A DNA stretch of 64,000 nucleotides. Origin: G963668435 sp963668435 (lineage in GTDB: Bacteria > Latescibacterota > Latescibacteria > Latescibacterales > Latescibacteraceae). Position numbers and translations under genes: made by a program. The stretch is taken from positions 124,001-188,000 of the forward strand of contig CAXXSC010000010.1 in NCBI GenBank assembly GCA_963668435.2, in the 5' to 3' direction. Below, in pieces: positions 54,878 through 63,647 of the stretch. The notes under the pieces were generated by a model, which saw only the letters and a program-made list of their open reading frames with translations, was not told the DNA's origin and ran no database searches. Every line of letters starts with the position of its first letter. Positions within the stretch are counted from its first letter, which is position 1.

Positions 54878-54907
54878 TTGACACATATTGGTAAATTACA
54901 GTATTGA
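54878..54907 (+). promoter_or_regulatory. Probable promoter of the split small membrane-protein gene
   Basis: A perfect TTGACA (54878-54883) is followed after 18 bases by TATTGA (54902-54907), 47 bases before the ATG at 54955. Confidence 0.5.
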
Positions 54908-54989
54908 TATCAATAGACACCCAACATATACCCTATAATACACAGGTGTTTACCATGACTCGCGAAGGTTTTTTTTCTCTTATTTTGAT

Positions 54990-54998
54990 ATCCATTAT
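54990..54998 (+). repeat. Target site duplication, left copy (first IS)
   Basis: ATCCATTAT directly before the IS, repeated exactly at 56315-56323. Confidence 0.92.
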
Positions 54999-56314
54999 CA
55001 GTAGTGTCCCAACGTTATAAATTAAAAACCATGTAAAGAATTGATAATAAATATGATAGAAAAAAATAAGACCTGTATCGACTTGAAAAGTGTATTAAAC
55101 TATGACCTGTCCTATAGCAAAGGAGAGGTCGATGTATACAGGTCGTACGGTTTTTTCACAACTCATGGATATATTACCATGGAGACGATTTCAAACATGT
55201 GTTAAGCGGTATTCGGGCAACTATAAAGTAAAGGAGTTCACCTGTTCTGATCAATACCGCGTGATGGCTTTTGCTCAACTGACATATCGTGAAAGCTTGC
55301 GAGATATTGAAGCCTGTTTACGGGCAATGAACACCAAGCTGTACCACATGGGAATCAGAAGTACTATTTCCCGCAACACACTGGCACATGCAAACGAAAC
55401 ACGCGACTGGCGAATCTATGCTGATTTTACACAGGTACTTATCGAGCATGCGAGAAAACTATATACTCATGAGCCGTTCGGTGTTGAGTTGGACCAGACA
55501 GTGTATGCGCTCGATTCAACGACCATAGACTTGTGTTTGTCCGTATTCCCCTGGGCACAATTCCGAAAACGGAAAGGAGCGATCAAACTTCATACACTCT
55601 TGAATCTGCATGGAAATATTCCGGTATTGGCAATTATCACACATGGCAAAGTCCATGATGTAACGATTATCGACAGTTTACTTCCGGAAGCAGGTGCATT
55701 GTATATCATGGATCGCGCTTACATAGATTTTGACCGGCTTCACTGTATTCATAACGCAAATGCGTTCTTCATTACCCGAGCAAAAAAGAACCTGCAATTC
55801 AAACGAGTGTATTCACATGTTATCGATAAATCAACCGGACTTAAATGTGACCAAACCGTTGTTCTAAAAGGATATTATACACAACAAAAGTACTGTGACA
55901 AACTACGACGAATCCGATTCTATGACTCAAAAAAAGGTAAGAATCTGGTCTTTCTGACTAATAATTTTGACCTACCTGCTTTGACCATTACAGAGTTATA
56001 TCGTTGCCGCTGGCAAATTGAACTGTTTTTCAAATGGATCAAGCAGCACCTGAGAATCAAATCATTTTATGGCACATCTGAAAATGCTGTCAAATCTCAA
56101 ATATGGATTGCTATATCTGTCTATTTATTAGTCGCCATCATGCGAAAAGAACTGAAAATCGACCTTAGTCTCTACACAATTCTACAGATTCTAAGTGTCT
56201 CGCTGTTTGAAAAAGGTCATATTTATCATATACTTACAGAAAACAACAATTCAATCGTGAACCATGAAAATCCTAACCAATTGAATTTATTTGACTAATG
56301 TTGGGACACTACTG
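54999..56314 (+). mobile_element. IS4-family insertion sequence (first, 1316 bp)
   Basis: The ends form inverted repeats: CAGTAGTGTCCCAAC-G-TTA at the left and its complement with one difference at the right. An exact 9-bp duplication (ATCCATTAT) flanks the element. It carries one intact transposase gene. The perfect duplication and intact gene suggest a recent insertion. It interrupts a small membrane-protein gene. The first 11 end bases are shared with the second IS (62306-63592), but the transposases differ. Confidence 0.95.
55132..56298 (+). CDS. IS4-family transposase
   Basis: The ATG at 55132 has AGGAGAGG upstream and gives 388 residues. The DDE triad is seen in 'YALDSTTIDL' (Asp), 'LYIMDRAYIDF' (Asp) and the Y-R-E-K signature 'YRCRWQIELFFKWIK'. 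The N-terminus ('FSQLMDILPWRRF', 'DQYRVMAFAQLTYRESLRDI') matches the DUF4372 region found in many IS4-family transposases. The frame is intact and the protein is likely active. Confidence 0.95.
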   Translation: MYTGRTVFSQLMDILPWRRFQTCVKRYSGNYKVKEFTCSDQYRVMAFAQLTYRESLRDIEACLRAMNTKLYHMGIRSTISRNTLAHANETRDWRIYADFTQVLIEHARKLYTHEPFGVELDQTVYALDSTTIDLCLSVFPWAQFRKRKGAIKLHTLLNLHGNIPVLAIITHGKVHDVTIIDSLLPEAGALYIMDRAYIDFDRLHCIHNANAFFITRAKKNLQFKRVYSHVIDKSTGLKCDQTVVLKGYYTQQKYCDKLRRIRFYDSKKGKNLVFLTNNFDLPALTITELYRCRWQIELFFKWIKQHLRIKSFYGTSENAVKSQIWIAISVYLLVAIMRKELKIDLSLYTILQILSVSLFEKGHIYHILTENNNSIVNHENPNQLNLFD

Positions 56315-56323
56315 ATCCATTAT
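56315..56323 (+). repeat. Target site duplication, right copy (first IS)
   Basis: ATCCATTAT directly after the IS, identical to 54990-54998. Confidence 0.92.
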
Positions 56324-56583
56324 CTCAACTCTTATTCTATTTTTCTTTGTTTTTGGCTCAATGGACAAATGGATTATCGCGATTCCCGCTATTTCTCTTG
56401 CCGCGATCCTCTATCTCGGCAGGATTTGGCTCAAACGCTATAAACGTGGTGGTTTGGGACGTCCGCGCCGTATGGAAAAATGCCATTAATACAAAATCAC
56501 TTTATACGAAATTCTTCTCAACTGCAAAGCTCCTTCTTGCGCTATTCTTATCCGGCCGCTATACTTCATAAAATCGATCATAA

Positions 56584-57852
56584 ATGATCATCCTGCCCGA
56601 TTGGAAATCAACGGTCGTGAACACCATCAATCCTCTTGGACCTCTTTTTATGTCCTCCTGCAAATATCCTGCAGTACTATTTCGGAATCACTCCGCTCTA
56701 TTAATATTTATTACATTTTTCATCATATTTTTTATATCCTCTTCTGACTGTAAAGCATTACCGCAATTTGCGGCAATGAGCGGCGACAGGTGCATCACTT
56801 GCCATACCGCGGCACAGGGCGGTGAAGGACGTACAGCTCATGGATTCGAGTTGTACAAGGATGTCGGTCTTTTGGGCACATCAAAGCGTGAAGATCAGTC
56901 AAAAAAATCCCGCAGCAACACGGCAAAAGAGGGGCAGCTCAGTTTCGGATTCGACACCAGATTTCAGTCGGCACGCTCTCACAAGCCGGAAGGCAATAAA
57001 CGCAAGGTGTTTCCCATGCAGGCCTCTGTTTACAGTTCCTATCGAGTGAGCAACATGGTTGTTATCGAAGGCTCATACAATGCCGGCCCGAAGAAATTCA
57101 ATGGCCAGCAGGACTGGACCTCTTCGGTAATCCTTCAAAGCAGGGGTGGTCAGAGTCAGCTCCGATACGGTTTTTTCCAACCATCGATCGGAATTCGCTT
57201 TGATGATCACACACTTCTGACAAGATCGGTAGCCGGTGCAGACGGTGAACCTCTGATTCCCGTAAACTATGCCGAAGAGGGGATCGAAGTGACTTGGAAC
57301 AAGCTTGAATGGCTTTCCATGACTTACGGCAGTTTCAAGGCAGAAAGCCTTGCCGAAAACAAGCTTACTGGCAATGATGGCACTGAAATATCATTGATTG
57401 AAAACAGCGGCAAACGTTCAACGCTCTACCGTGCGGAAATCAGGAAAAAGAAACTGCTAAAAATATTCAACATCTTTTTCGGGGCTTCACAGCTTGAAAA
57501 CGGTGATTTTTCGCTGATGAACGGCTTTGCAGGAACAGGTATTGCAAACCATATTGTCGTTTTGGGCGAATACGCCTTAAGCGAAAAGAAAGAACTGAGA
57601 GAAACTGAAAACATCACAGTTGAAGTTATGCTGAAACTGAAAAAGGCGCTGCTTTTTTACATACGGGGTGAGGACGGAACAACAAATAGTTTTATCGATG
57701 ATCTTGACATAGAAACCTATACCCGTCAGGGAGCCGTCGGCGCGCAGTTATTCCTGTACCCTTCGGTCGAGTTCCGTCCCGAATGGCGAATTGTCGAAAC
57801 CGAACGCTATAAATCAAACCGATACGCCTTTCAGTTACACTACTTTTATTGA
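56584..57852 (+). CDS. Monohaem outer-membrane barrel protein
   Basis: The 422-residue reading has a hydrophobic signal region ('LLIFITFFIIFFISSS', residues 39-54) followed closely by one c-type haem motif: 'FAAMSGDRCITCHTAAQGG' (Cys70, Cys73, His74). The rest is beta-rich with aromatic strand ends, finishing 'FQLHYFY', as in an outer-membrane barrel. The combination resembles porin-like proteins with an N-terminal haem that occur in FCB bacteria and may take part in electron transfer or haem-linked sensing. The start is uncertain: ATG 56584 or ATG 56650. It is downstream of the IS-split gene on the same strand. Confidence 0.75.
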   Translation: MIILPDWKSTVVNTINPLGPLFMSSCKYPAVLFRNHSALLIFITFFIIFFISSSDCKALPQFAAMSGDRCITCHTAAQGGEGRTAHGFELYKDVGLLGTSKREDQSKKSRSNTAKEGQLSFGFDTRFQSARSHKPEGNKRKVFPMQASVYSSYRVSNMVVIEGSYNAGPKKFNGQQDWTSSVILQSRGGQSQLRYGFFQPSIGIRFDDHTLLTRSVAGADGEPLIPVNYAEEGIEVTWNKLEWLSMTYGSFKAESLAENKLTGNDGTEISLIENSGKRSTLYRAEIRKKKLLKIFNIFFGASQLENGDFSLMNGFAGTGIANHIVVLGEYALSEKKELRETENITVEVMLKLKKALLFYIRGEDGTTNSFIDDLDIETYTRQGAVGAQLFLYPSVEFRPEWRIVETERYKSNRYAFQLHYFY

Positions 57853-57906
57853 ATCGTAAGCTTTATACAATGATTTGCTCAAAATATGATCACACGCTGC
57901 AAAAAC

Positions 57907-57934
57907 AAAAGGCCGGTTTGAAAACCGGCCTTTT
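57907..57934. terminator. Bidirectional intrinsic terminator
   Basis: A perfect 13-bp stem (57907-57919 with 57922-57934) with AAAA/TTTT ends lies between the convergent monohaem protein and pectate lyase genes. Confidence 0.9.
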
Positions 57935-57956
57935 GTCATAACGAATAATCCGTTTA

Positions 57957-59441
57957 TTACTTTTTGATATCCTCGAGGTAGTGAGTGAAAGTACTCATGT
58001 TGCTGATGAAAGTCCGTACGTTGAAACCGGACAGTTCACGGCGAGGCTGACCAACAACATCTTCATAGAAAGGAATCCGCAATGTTTCCAACCAGATGCC
58101 GCGTTCGTCCATATCGTCGATGAGCTTTTTCACCTGGTCGGGATCGATTTTGCTACGCGGGCGGGGAGCAAAACGCTTGGTCTGGTATTCCTGCATGGCA
58201 GCATCGGAATCCTGATTAAGGGCCCGCTCATATTCACGCCTAATAGCATCGATATCGATCCTGGTCTGCATACCGTAATGGCCGGGAAAATTATGGGGAT
58301 CATAATCAACCCAGTAGCGACCGTTGTCGATGCTCGTTCCCTCACGGTGGGCATACAGGGGCTTGTTCGTGCCGAGCTCATAGAAGGTGGCATGGGTGAC
58401 ATTCGAACGGGATTCGCTTGTGATATGACTTTTCGAAAGTTTCGAGTTCTCAAGCCACTCCAGGGCACCAGGGATGCCGCGGAGATATTTTTTATTGCCT
58501 GTAATGCGGAAGAACAGGATCAGGTCACTGATGCAGCGCCGTGTCTGACCGGGCATGACCGAGGCAGGCTCATAGGAACGGGCAGGAGCCGAGTTCATAT
58601 CCATATCATACTGCTGCCCCCAACCGGCCTGCGGTTCGGGCAGCTGCGAGATGATAATGAAATCCATCCCACGGTATGCAGCCTTTTTGTATTCCTCGTT
58701 ACCGAGCTTTTCCCACGCCTCGATCAGAAGGTGGATGTTATCCTGGATAACATTGTCGTTATAGGTATAGAACGAGGTATAATCCTCGTGGCCATCATGC
58801 GGATATTCATGGCTTAACGGATACCGCTGAGGCCAGCCACCGTTGGGATACTGCGATTCCAATATGAAATCGAGGGCATTGATCAGCGGAGCACGGTACG
58901 TGGGATCGAGCGTTGTCATATAGAGATTGAGAAGATATCGGGTAGCTCCGCTGGTGACACCGTCATCGAAAGAACAGTTGCCGTAATAATGGTAATATTC
59001 CTCCCAGCCCCAGCAGCGCGAAAAAACATCATCATACCATTTCCTGAGTCCCGGCATATCGAAATCGATGAGATAGTGCCAGCCGCCAGAAGGATGCTGT
59101 CCCCAGATAAGAGCATCGGCCACGCGTTTCGCGTAATCAAGGAATTCAGTATCTCCGGTAACCTTATATGCCTCAAGGAACATGTTACCGACACCGACCG
59201 TACCGGGATCCTGTACCCAGATCATTGACCGCCGTGCAGGTGTTTCGCCCCATTGTTCGGAAAGATCCGCGGAGTATTTCCAGACAAAGCCGCCGTTCAT
59301 GGAAACCGTATTCATCATGAAATCAGCCGATTTTTTCATTGCGGCAAGGACCTGTTTCTCTTTCGGAGCCGCGGCAAAAGCCAGTTGGGAAACCAGCATA
59401 AACATAGCGGCAACAGAAATTACTTGAAGCATTTTTTTCAT
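57957..59441 (-). CDS. Pectate lyase, PL10-like
   Basis: The ATG at 59441 gives a 494-residue protein with a signal peptide ('FMLVSQLAFAAAP'). The alpha-helical toroid pattern of PL10 pectate lyases is visible: 'QYPNGGWPQRYPLS', 'YTYNDNVIQDNIHLL', 'GWGQQYDMDMNSAPARSYEP' and 'THATFYELGTNKPLYAHR'. These enzymes cleave polygalacturonate by beta-elimination. It has no T9SS sorting domain, so it is probably periplasmic. The extra 52 codons upstream have no signal or ribosome site. It is divergent from the xylulokinase gene. Confidence 0.85.
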   Translation of the reverse strand: MKKMLQVISVAAMFMLVSQLAFAAAPKEKQVLAAMKKSADFMMNTVSMNGGFVWKYSADLSEQWGETPARRSMIWVQDPGTVGVGNMFLEAYKVTGDTEFLDYAKRVADALIWGQHPSGGWHYLIDFDMPGLRKWYDDVFSRCWGWEEYYHYYGNCSFDDGVTSGATRYLLNLYMTTLDPTYRAPLINALDFILESQYPNGGWPQRYPLSHEYPHDGHEDYTSFYTYNDNVIQDNIHLLIEAWEKLGNEEYKKAAYRGMDFIIISQLPEPQAGWGQQYDMDMNSAPARSYEPASVMPGQTRRCISDLILFFRITGNKKYLRGIPGALEWLENSKLSKSHITSESRSNVTHATFYELGTNKPLYAHREGTSIDNGRYWVDYDPHNFPGHYGMQTRIDIDAIRREYERALNQDSDAAMQEYQTKRFAPRPRSKIDPDQVKKLIDDMDERGIWLETLRIPFYEDVVGQPRRELSGFNVRTFISNMSTFTHYLEDIKK

Positions 59442-59623
59442 ACGACACCCCCATAATGTTATGTTAGCACTTAATTTTCTTTTGAATCTACGAAGAATAC
59501 TTGGCACGGTCAATGAATTTCTCTTAACAAATAGGAATCCGATTGCCCGCAGCGGTTGAAATATAGTATACTGACATTGAATTGCCCTCGAAACCAACCA
59601 TCTCAGATATTCCGGAGAAAAAC

Positions 59624-61108
59624 ATGTATCTCATCGGTTATGATATCGGCAGCTCCTCGGTCAAGGCATCGCTGCTCGATGCCGGTTCGGGAACTGTAAA
59701 AGCTACTGCGCAGTCACCTTCGACAGAACTCGAGATTTCAGCACCCAAGCCCGGTTGGGCGGAACAGCACCCCGAAACATGGTGGCAGCATCTCAAGATT
59801 GTCACCACCGAACTGCTGAATACCCCGGGGATATCACAAGAGGATATTAGTGCTGTTGGTATTTCCTACCAGATGCACGGCCTTGTGATTGTCGATAAGG
59901 ACCAGAATGTACTCCGTCCCTCGATCATCTGGTGTGACAGCAGGGCTGTTGAAACAGGGGAAAGGGCTTTCAATGCTATCGGTCCTGAACGCTGCCTGAG
60001 CCGCCTGTTGAACTCACCCGGTAATTTCACGGCCTCAAAACTCAAATGGGTTATGGAAAATGAGCCGGATATCTATTCACGTATCCATAAAGCCATGCTT
60101 CCCGGTGAATATATCGCCATGAAAATGAGCGGTGAGATCACAACGACCCCCTCAGGACTTTCCGAGGGTATAATGTGGGATTTCAGTAAGGATGGTCTCG
60201 CGGACATCGTTCTCGATCACTACGGCATCTCACAGGACATCATCCCCGAAATCGTACCAACATTTTCCGTCCAGGGCGAACTGAATGCAGCGGCCGCAGC
60301 TGAACTCGGCCTTGCCAAAGGTACTAAAATCGCCTATCGTGCCGGTGATCAACCCAACAATGCATTTTCGCTCAATGTGCTCAATCCCGGCGAGATTGCA
60401 GCAACAGCGGGAACAAGTGGCGTTGTCTACGGTGTCAGCGATGCAGCGGCCCATGATCCACAGTCACGAGTCAATCCCTTTGTACATGTCAATCACAGTG
60501 CCGAAACGACCCGTTACGGCGTTCTTATGTGTATCAACGGCACCGGTATACTCAACAGCTGGATGAAGCACACTGTCACACCTGATACAGTCGATTATCC
60601 TGAAATGAATGCAGAGGCGGCCAAGATAACGCCTGGTTCGGACGGGCTCCTTGTTATTCCTTATGGGAACGGTGCAGAACGGACACTCGGCAACCGCGAT
60701 ATCGGAGCACAGGTATCCGGTCTTCAGCTCAACATCCACAAGCGAAGCCATTTATACCGTGCCTCGCAGGAAGGTATCGCTTTCGCTTTCAACCACGGAC
60801 TCGGCATCATGCGCGATATGGGCGTGCAGATTGAAACAGTCAGGGCGGGTTACGCCAATATGTTCATGAGCCCCCTGTTCCGCGAGGTTTTTGCAACGGT
60901 CAGCGGCGCGGTAGTCGAGCTTTACAACACCGACGGCTCTCAAGGAGCGGCACGAGGCGCAGGATTGGGAAGCGGCGTTTACACTGATGCAAAAGATGCA
61001 TTTACCGGCCTTGACACGGTGGAAACCATTGAACCAGTCCAAAAACTCGAACAGGTCTATAGCGAAACATACGACCGCTGGACAGCACAGCTTGCTAAAC
61101 ATATCTGA
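59624..61108 (+). CDS. xylB: Xylulokinase (FGGY family)
   Basis: The ATG at 59624 has GGAG six bases upstream and gives 494 residues. The FGGY kinase features are clear: 'LIGYDIGSSSVKASLLD', 'GISYQMHGLVIVD' and 'IIWCDSRA' as in xylulokinases, 'GDQPNNAF' near the active site, and 'GAARGAGLGSGVY' close to the end. It phosphorylates D-xylulose, the second step of xylose use. The partial xylose-isomerase-like gene at the right edge lies three genes on, now separated by an IS. Confidence 0.88.
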   Translation: MYLIGYDIGSSSVKASLLDAGSGTVKATAQSPSTELEISAPKPGWAEQHPETWWQHLKIVTTELLNTPGISQEDISAVGISYQMHGLVIVDKDQNVLRPSIIWCDSRAVETGERAFNAIGPERCLSRLLNSPGNFTASKLKWVMENEPDIYSRIHKAMLPGEYIAMKMSGEITTTPSGLSEGIMWDFSKDGLADIVLDHYGISQDIIPEIVPTFSVQGELNAAAAAELGLAKGTKIAYRAGDQPNNAFSLNVLNPGEIAATAGTSGVVYGVSDAAAHDPQSRVNPFVHVNHSAETTRYGVLMCINGTGILNSWMKHTVTPDTVDYPEMNAEAAKITPGSDGLLVIPYGNGAERTLGNRDIGAQVSGLQLNIHKRSHLYRASQEGIAFAFNHGLGIMRDMGVQIETVRAGYANMFMSPLFREVFATVSGAVVELYNTDGSQGAARGAGLGSGVYTDAKDAFTGLDTVETIEPVQKLEQVYSETYDRWTAQLAKHI

Positions 61109-61162
61109 AAACAGTGAAAAAATCGAGCGTACCACGTCTGTACTTACATATGAGGGAACAGC

Positions 61163-62275
61163 ATGAAGCGAAAAATGAGCATCATGACAATTCTTCTGGC
61201 CTGCCTGACAATCGGCGCTTGCGGTAAAAGCGAGATAACAGGAAAAGTCAGCAGTCCGGATGGCAAGACGCTTGATGGTATTGAGGTCGTCCTGTATCGT
61301 CCAGAAAGCGGTGAAGCACTTGTTCCGCTGGGAAAAGCGGTAACCGATAAAAATGGCGAATTCAAGATTCCTGCTGAAAAAAACGGTGATGAAGTCCTGG
61401 AAATTAACGGAAATTCAGGCACAGGACGGATTCTACTCAAGGAAAAACTGCAAGAAAACATTGCAATCGAGTATCCGGTTACAGAAAAGATCGTTTTTCT
61501 CCATGACAACGATCTACATTTCGATTTCAATGAACTGGAACCATTCAAAGCCGAAATAACGGCCATTCGCAAAATAAACGACGACGTATTTCTCTTTAAC
61601 GCAGGAGACACCGTTGTCCGGCACCGTCACCGCTGGCAGGTAAACGGTGAGCTCATGACTGATGCCTCCTGGTATGCGGAACGTGCTGACTATATCATCG
61701 GAATCATGAATGATATCGGCTATGATCTCATGACTCCGGGCAATCACGAACTCGCATATATTGAAAATTATACGCGCGAGGTCCTTGAAAAAGCAGAATT
61801 CCCGATACTTGCGGCCAATATAGAGATCGGTACAGACAAATTCCCGAAAATAGAACCTTATAAAATACTTCGCACAAAAACATTGAGGACCATCGCGGTT
61901 ATTGGATTGAGCAGAGTGAGCCTTCCGGCTGATACAACCGGTATCAAGCAACTCGATCCCCTTGAAACGATCGAAAAATACAGCCACCTCGCCAATGAAA
62001 ACGATATCGTTATCGCATTGACACACATCGGCTACAAGACTGACGTGAAAATGGCAGAGCAATCTCCCTGGCTCGATATTATTATCGGTGGACACAGCCA
62101 CACGCTGCTGGAAAATGCGGAACTGATCAATTCCGTTCTTGTCGCACAGGCAGGCGGCTGCGAACATGTTGTTGCAGACAACCATAACAAATATCTGGGA
62201 ATTATCGATGTGCTCCTGAAAAATGGAGAGGTTGACGAAAAATCGGGACACGTTGTCACGTTCTCACCACAATGA
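61163..62275 (+). CDS. 5'-nucleotidase/UshA-like metallophosphoesterase lipoprotein
   Basis: The 370-residue product has a lipoprotein signal ('LLACLTIGAC', Cys20) and an N-terminal carboxypeptidase-regulatory-like beta domain ('ITGKVSSPDGKTLDGIEVVLY'). The calcineurin-like core has 'HDNDLH' (Asp117, His119), 'NAGDT' (Asp149), 'GNHE' (194-196) and 'GGHSHT', so the two-metal site is complete. It lacks the UshA C-terminal substrate domain, so it is a shorter surface or periplasmic phosphatase. It follows xylB by 54 bases and may be in one operon with it. Substrate unknown. Confidence 0.85.
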   Translation: MKRKMSIMTILLACLTIGACGKSEITGKVSSPDGKTLDGIEVVLYRPESGEALVPLGKAVTDKNGEFKIPAEKNGDEVLEINGNSGTGRILLKEKLQENIAIEYPVTEKIVFLHDNDLHFDFNELEPFKAEITAIRKINDDVFLFNAGDTVVRHRHRWQVNGELMTDASWYAERADYIIGIMNDIGYDLMTPGNHELAYIENYTREVLEKAEFPILAANIEIGTDKFPKIEPYKILRTKTLRTIAVIGLSRVSLPADTTGIKQLDPLETIEKYSHLANENDIVIALTHIGYKTDVKMAEQSPWLDIIIGGHSHTLLENAELINSVLVAQAGGCEHVVADNHNKYLGIIDVLLKNGEVDEKSGHVVTFSPQ

Positions 62276-62296
62276 ATCAAGTGACGCCATTTTACA

Positions 62297-62305
62297 CGTT
62301 CGAAC
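62297..62305 (+). repeat. Target site duplication, left copy (second IS)
   Basis: CGTTCGAAC directly before the IS, repeated exactly at 63593-63601. Confidence 0.92.
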
Positions 62306-63592
62306 CAGTAGTGTCCGGTTAGGTTTTAGCGAATAGATGCTGTTTATTGCTCCTTTGCTCTTGTTGAGCATCATCGAAAAAGCCTCGAGCTTCGTTTTGG
62401 ATATTAATTCGTAATTCTCGGGCTCTTTTGATAGAGACTTTTTCATTATATTCTTCATGACAATAAATTGCTAACAGGAGGTAAGTAATAAGCCCGGCAA
62501 GCATTTGGACCTTCAAGCCATATTCACTGCGCGCGATGATATGATAGACTTTCAGATGCCGTTTCCACCAGGCAAAGAATCGTTCAATATCCCAGCGCAG
62601 CCTGAATGCAGCGGCGATTTGTTCCGCCGAGAGGTCGAAGCGGTCAGTTGCGATCCAGTACTCCTGGTTCAAGATGCGGTAAGCGACAACCCTGACTTCA
62701 CGTTCCGTCTGGTTAATGGCATCAATACCAAGCAGTACAGTAGCATCATAGAAGATCATGCTATCCGTGTCGATGTCATGGGTTTGCAGAACTGTTTTTC
62801 GGGCATTGGCCTTAATACGGCAAATAAAATGCTTTTTATCCTTTTGCCAGCGGTCAAAGCCCTCGTGTGTCAGGTAACCTCGGTCCATGATTCCGGTTTG
62901 TCCCGGCTTGAGTATCTGATCGACATAGAGACGCTCATTGCTGTTGCCCTCTGCCAGAAAGAGTTTTTCCGGTATGCCATAGTTGAGATCGAAGCCGAGA
63001 TGCACCTTTGCCTTGTTCTTGGTGGCCGTGTATTCCGCCCAATGCATGGAAAGAACCGCATCGACAAGCGAACCATCGATGGCAACGAGATCACCGTACT
63101 CCGTATGTTTCGCCGGTAATGTATTCGCCGCCTGAGCATGAAGCTCGGTAAAAACATGGAGCAATTGCTCAAGACCGCGACTGTTTATAGCTTCAAAAAA
63201 ACTGCTCTTCTTGATGCCGTTTTTCGGCGCGATAACTTCACGTGCAAACGTATCTTGTTCAAGAACTTGCAGTAAGTGGCGGCCCGACTTGAACTCATTG
63301 AGATGGAAATATATCAAGCCATCGAGCTGTTCTTCAAAACTCATTTGCAATGGTCTGTTACCTCGTGATTTCAGATCAGGTGTGGCCGCAAGAGCTGTGC
63401 ATAATGGCTGCCTAAATCGTTTGTACGAGCGTAGCGCGCGTTTTTTGATTCGTTTGTTCTTAAGCGGTAACATCTTCGCAAACCCTTGTCAATTAAGGTT
63501 TTTGCGAAATTGTATCGCCTTATGCTAATGTTGATATGTCAAGCTCTTTTTCGTTTTAAAACTGTAAGCTAATTTCTAACCGGACACTACTG
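62306..63592 (-). mobile_element. IS4-family insertion sequence (second, 1287 bp)
   Basis: The ends form inverted repeats (CAGTAGTGTCCGGTTAG at both ends, 17 of 17 matching) and the element is flanked by the exact 9-bp duplication CGTTCGAAC. It carries one intact transposase gene on the minus strand. It is inserted between the metallophosphoesterase gene and the xylose-isomerase-like gene, in opposite orientation to them. Confidence 0.95.
62319..63473 (-). CDS. IS4-family transposase
   Basis: The 384-residue protein has the DDE residues in 'VAIDGSLVDAVLSMHWAEY' (Asp), 'TGIMDRGYLTHEGF' (Asp) and 'FRLRWDIERFFAWWK' (Glu; an Arg-Glu-Lys signature with Phe in place of the usual Tyr). The frame is intact. 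It differs from the transposase of the first IS in sequence, length and N-terminal region. Confidence 0.94.
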   Translation of the reverse strand: MLPLKNKRIKKRALRSYKRFRQPLCTALAATPDLKSRGNRPLQMSFEEQLDGLIYFHLNEFKSGRHLLQVLEQDTFAREVIAPKNGIKKSSFFEAINSRGLEQLLHVFTELHAQAANTLPAKHTEYGDLVAIDGSLVDAVLSMHWAEYTATKNKAKVHLGFDLNYGIPEKLFLAEGNSNERLYVDQILKPGQTGIMDRGYLTHEGFDRWQKDKKHFICRIKANARKTVLQTHDIDTDSMIFYDATVLLGIDAINQTEREVRVVAYRILNQEYWIATDRFDLSAEQIAAAFRLRWDIERFFAWWKRHLKVYHIIARSEYGLKVQMLAGLITYLLLAIYCHEEYNEKVSIKRARELRINIQNEARGFFDDAQQEQRSNKQHLFAKT

Positions 63593-63601
63593 CGTTCGAA
63601 C
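63593..63601 (+). repeat. Target site duplication, right copy (second IS)
   Basis: CGTTCGAAC directly after the IS, identical to 62297-62305. Confidence 0.92.
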
Positions 63602-63647
63602 ATGAGAAAATTGTATCAATTATATTTATTTCATCAGGAGGATTACA

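Larger units (their letters stand above)
54955..56489 (+). pseudogene. Small two-helix membrane protein gene split by an IS4-family element
   Basis: Before the IS, a frame opens at ATG 54955 (AGGTG upstream): 'MTREGFFSLILISII'. After the IS, the frame continues from 56325: 'STLILFFFVFGSMDKWIIAI' and on to 'RRMEKCH', stop TAA at 56487-56489. Removing the IS and one copy of the 9-bp target duplication joins these exactly in frame as 69 residues: two hydrophobic helices (about residues 7-26 and 31-48) and an Arg/Lys-rich tail, as in small inner-membrane proteins. In the present state the left part reads into the IS and stops after 21 residues; the right part could restart at the internal ATG 56361. 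Original function unknown; the cytochrome-barrel gene follows 94 bases later. Confidence 0.8.

Noticed and set aside
56347..56571. 74-codon frame after the first IS
   Set aside because: It overlaps the second half of the split membrane-protein gene in another frame and shows no features of its own.
61514..62251. Minus-strand frame of 245 codons opposite the metallophosphoesterase gene
   Set aside because: The plus strand carries complete metallophosphoesterase motifs over the same stretch, so this is a shadow.
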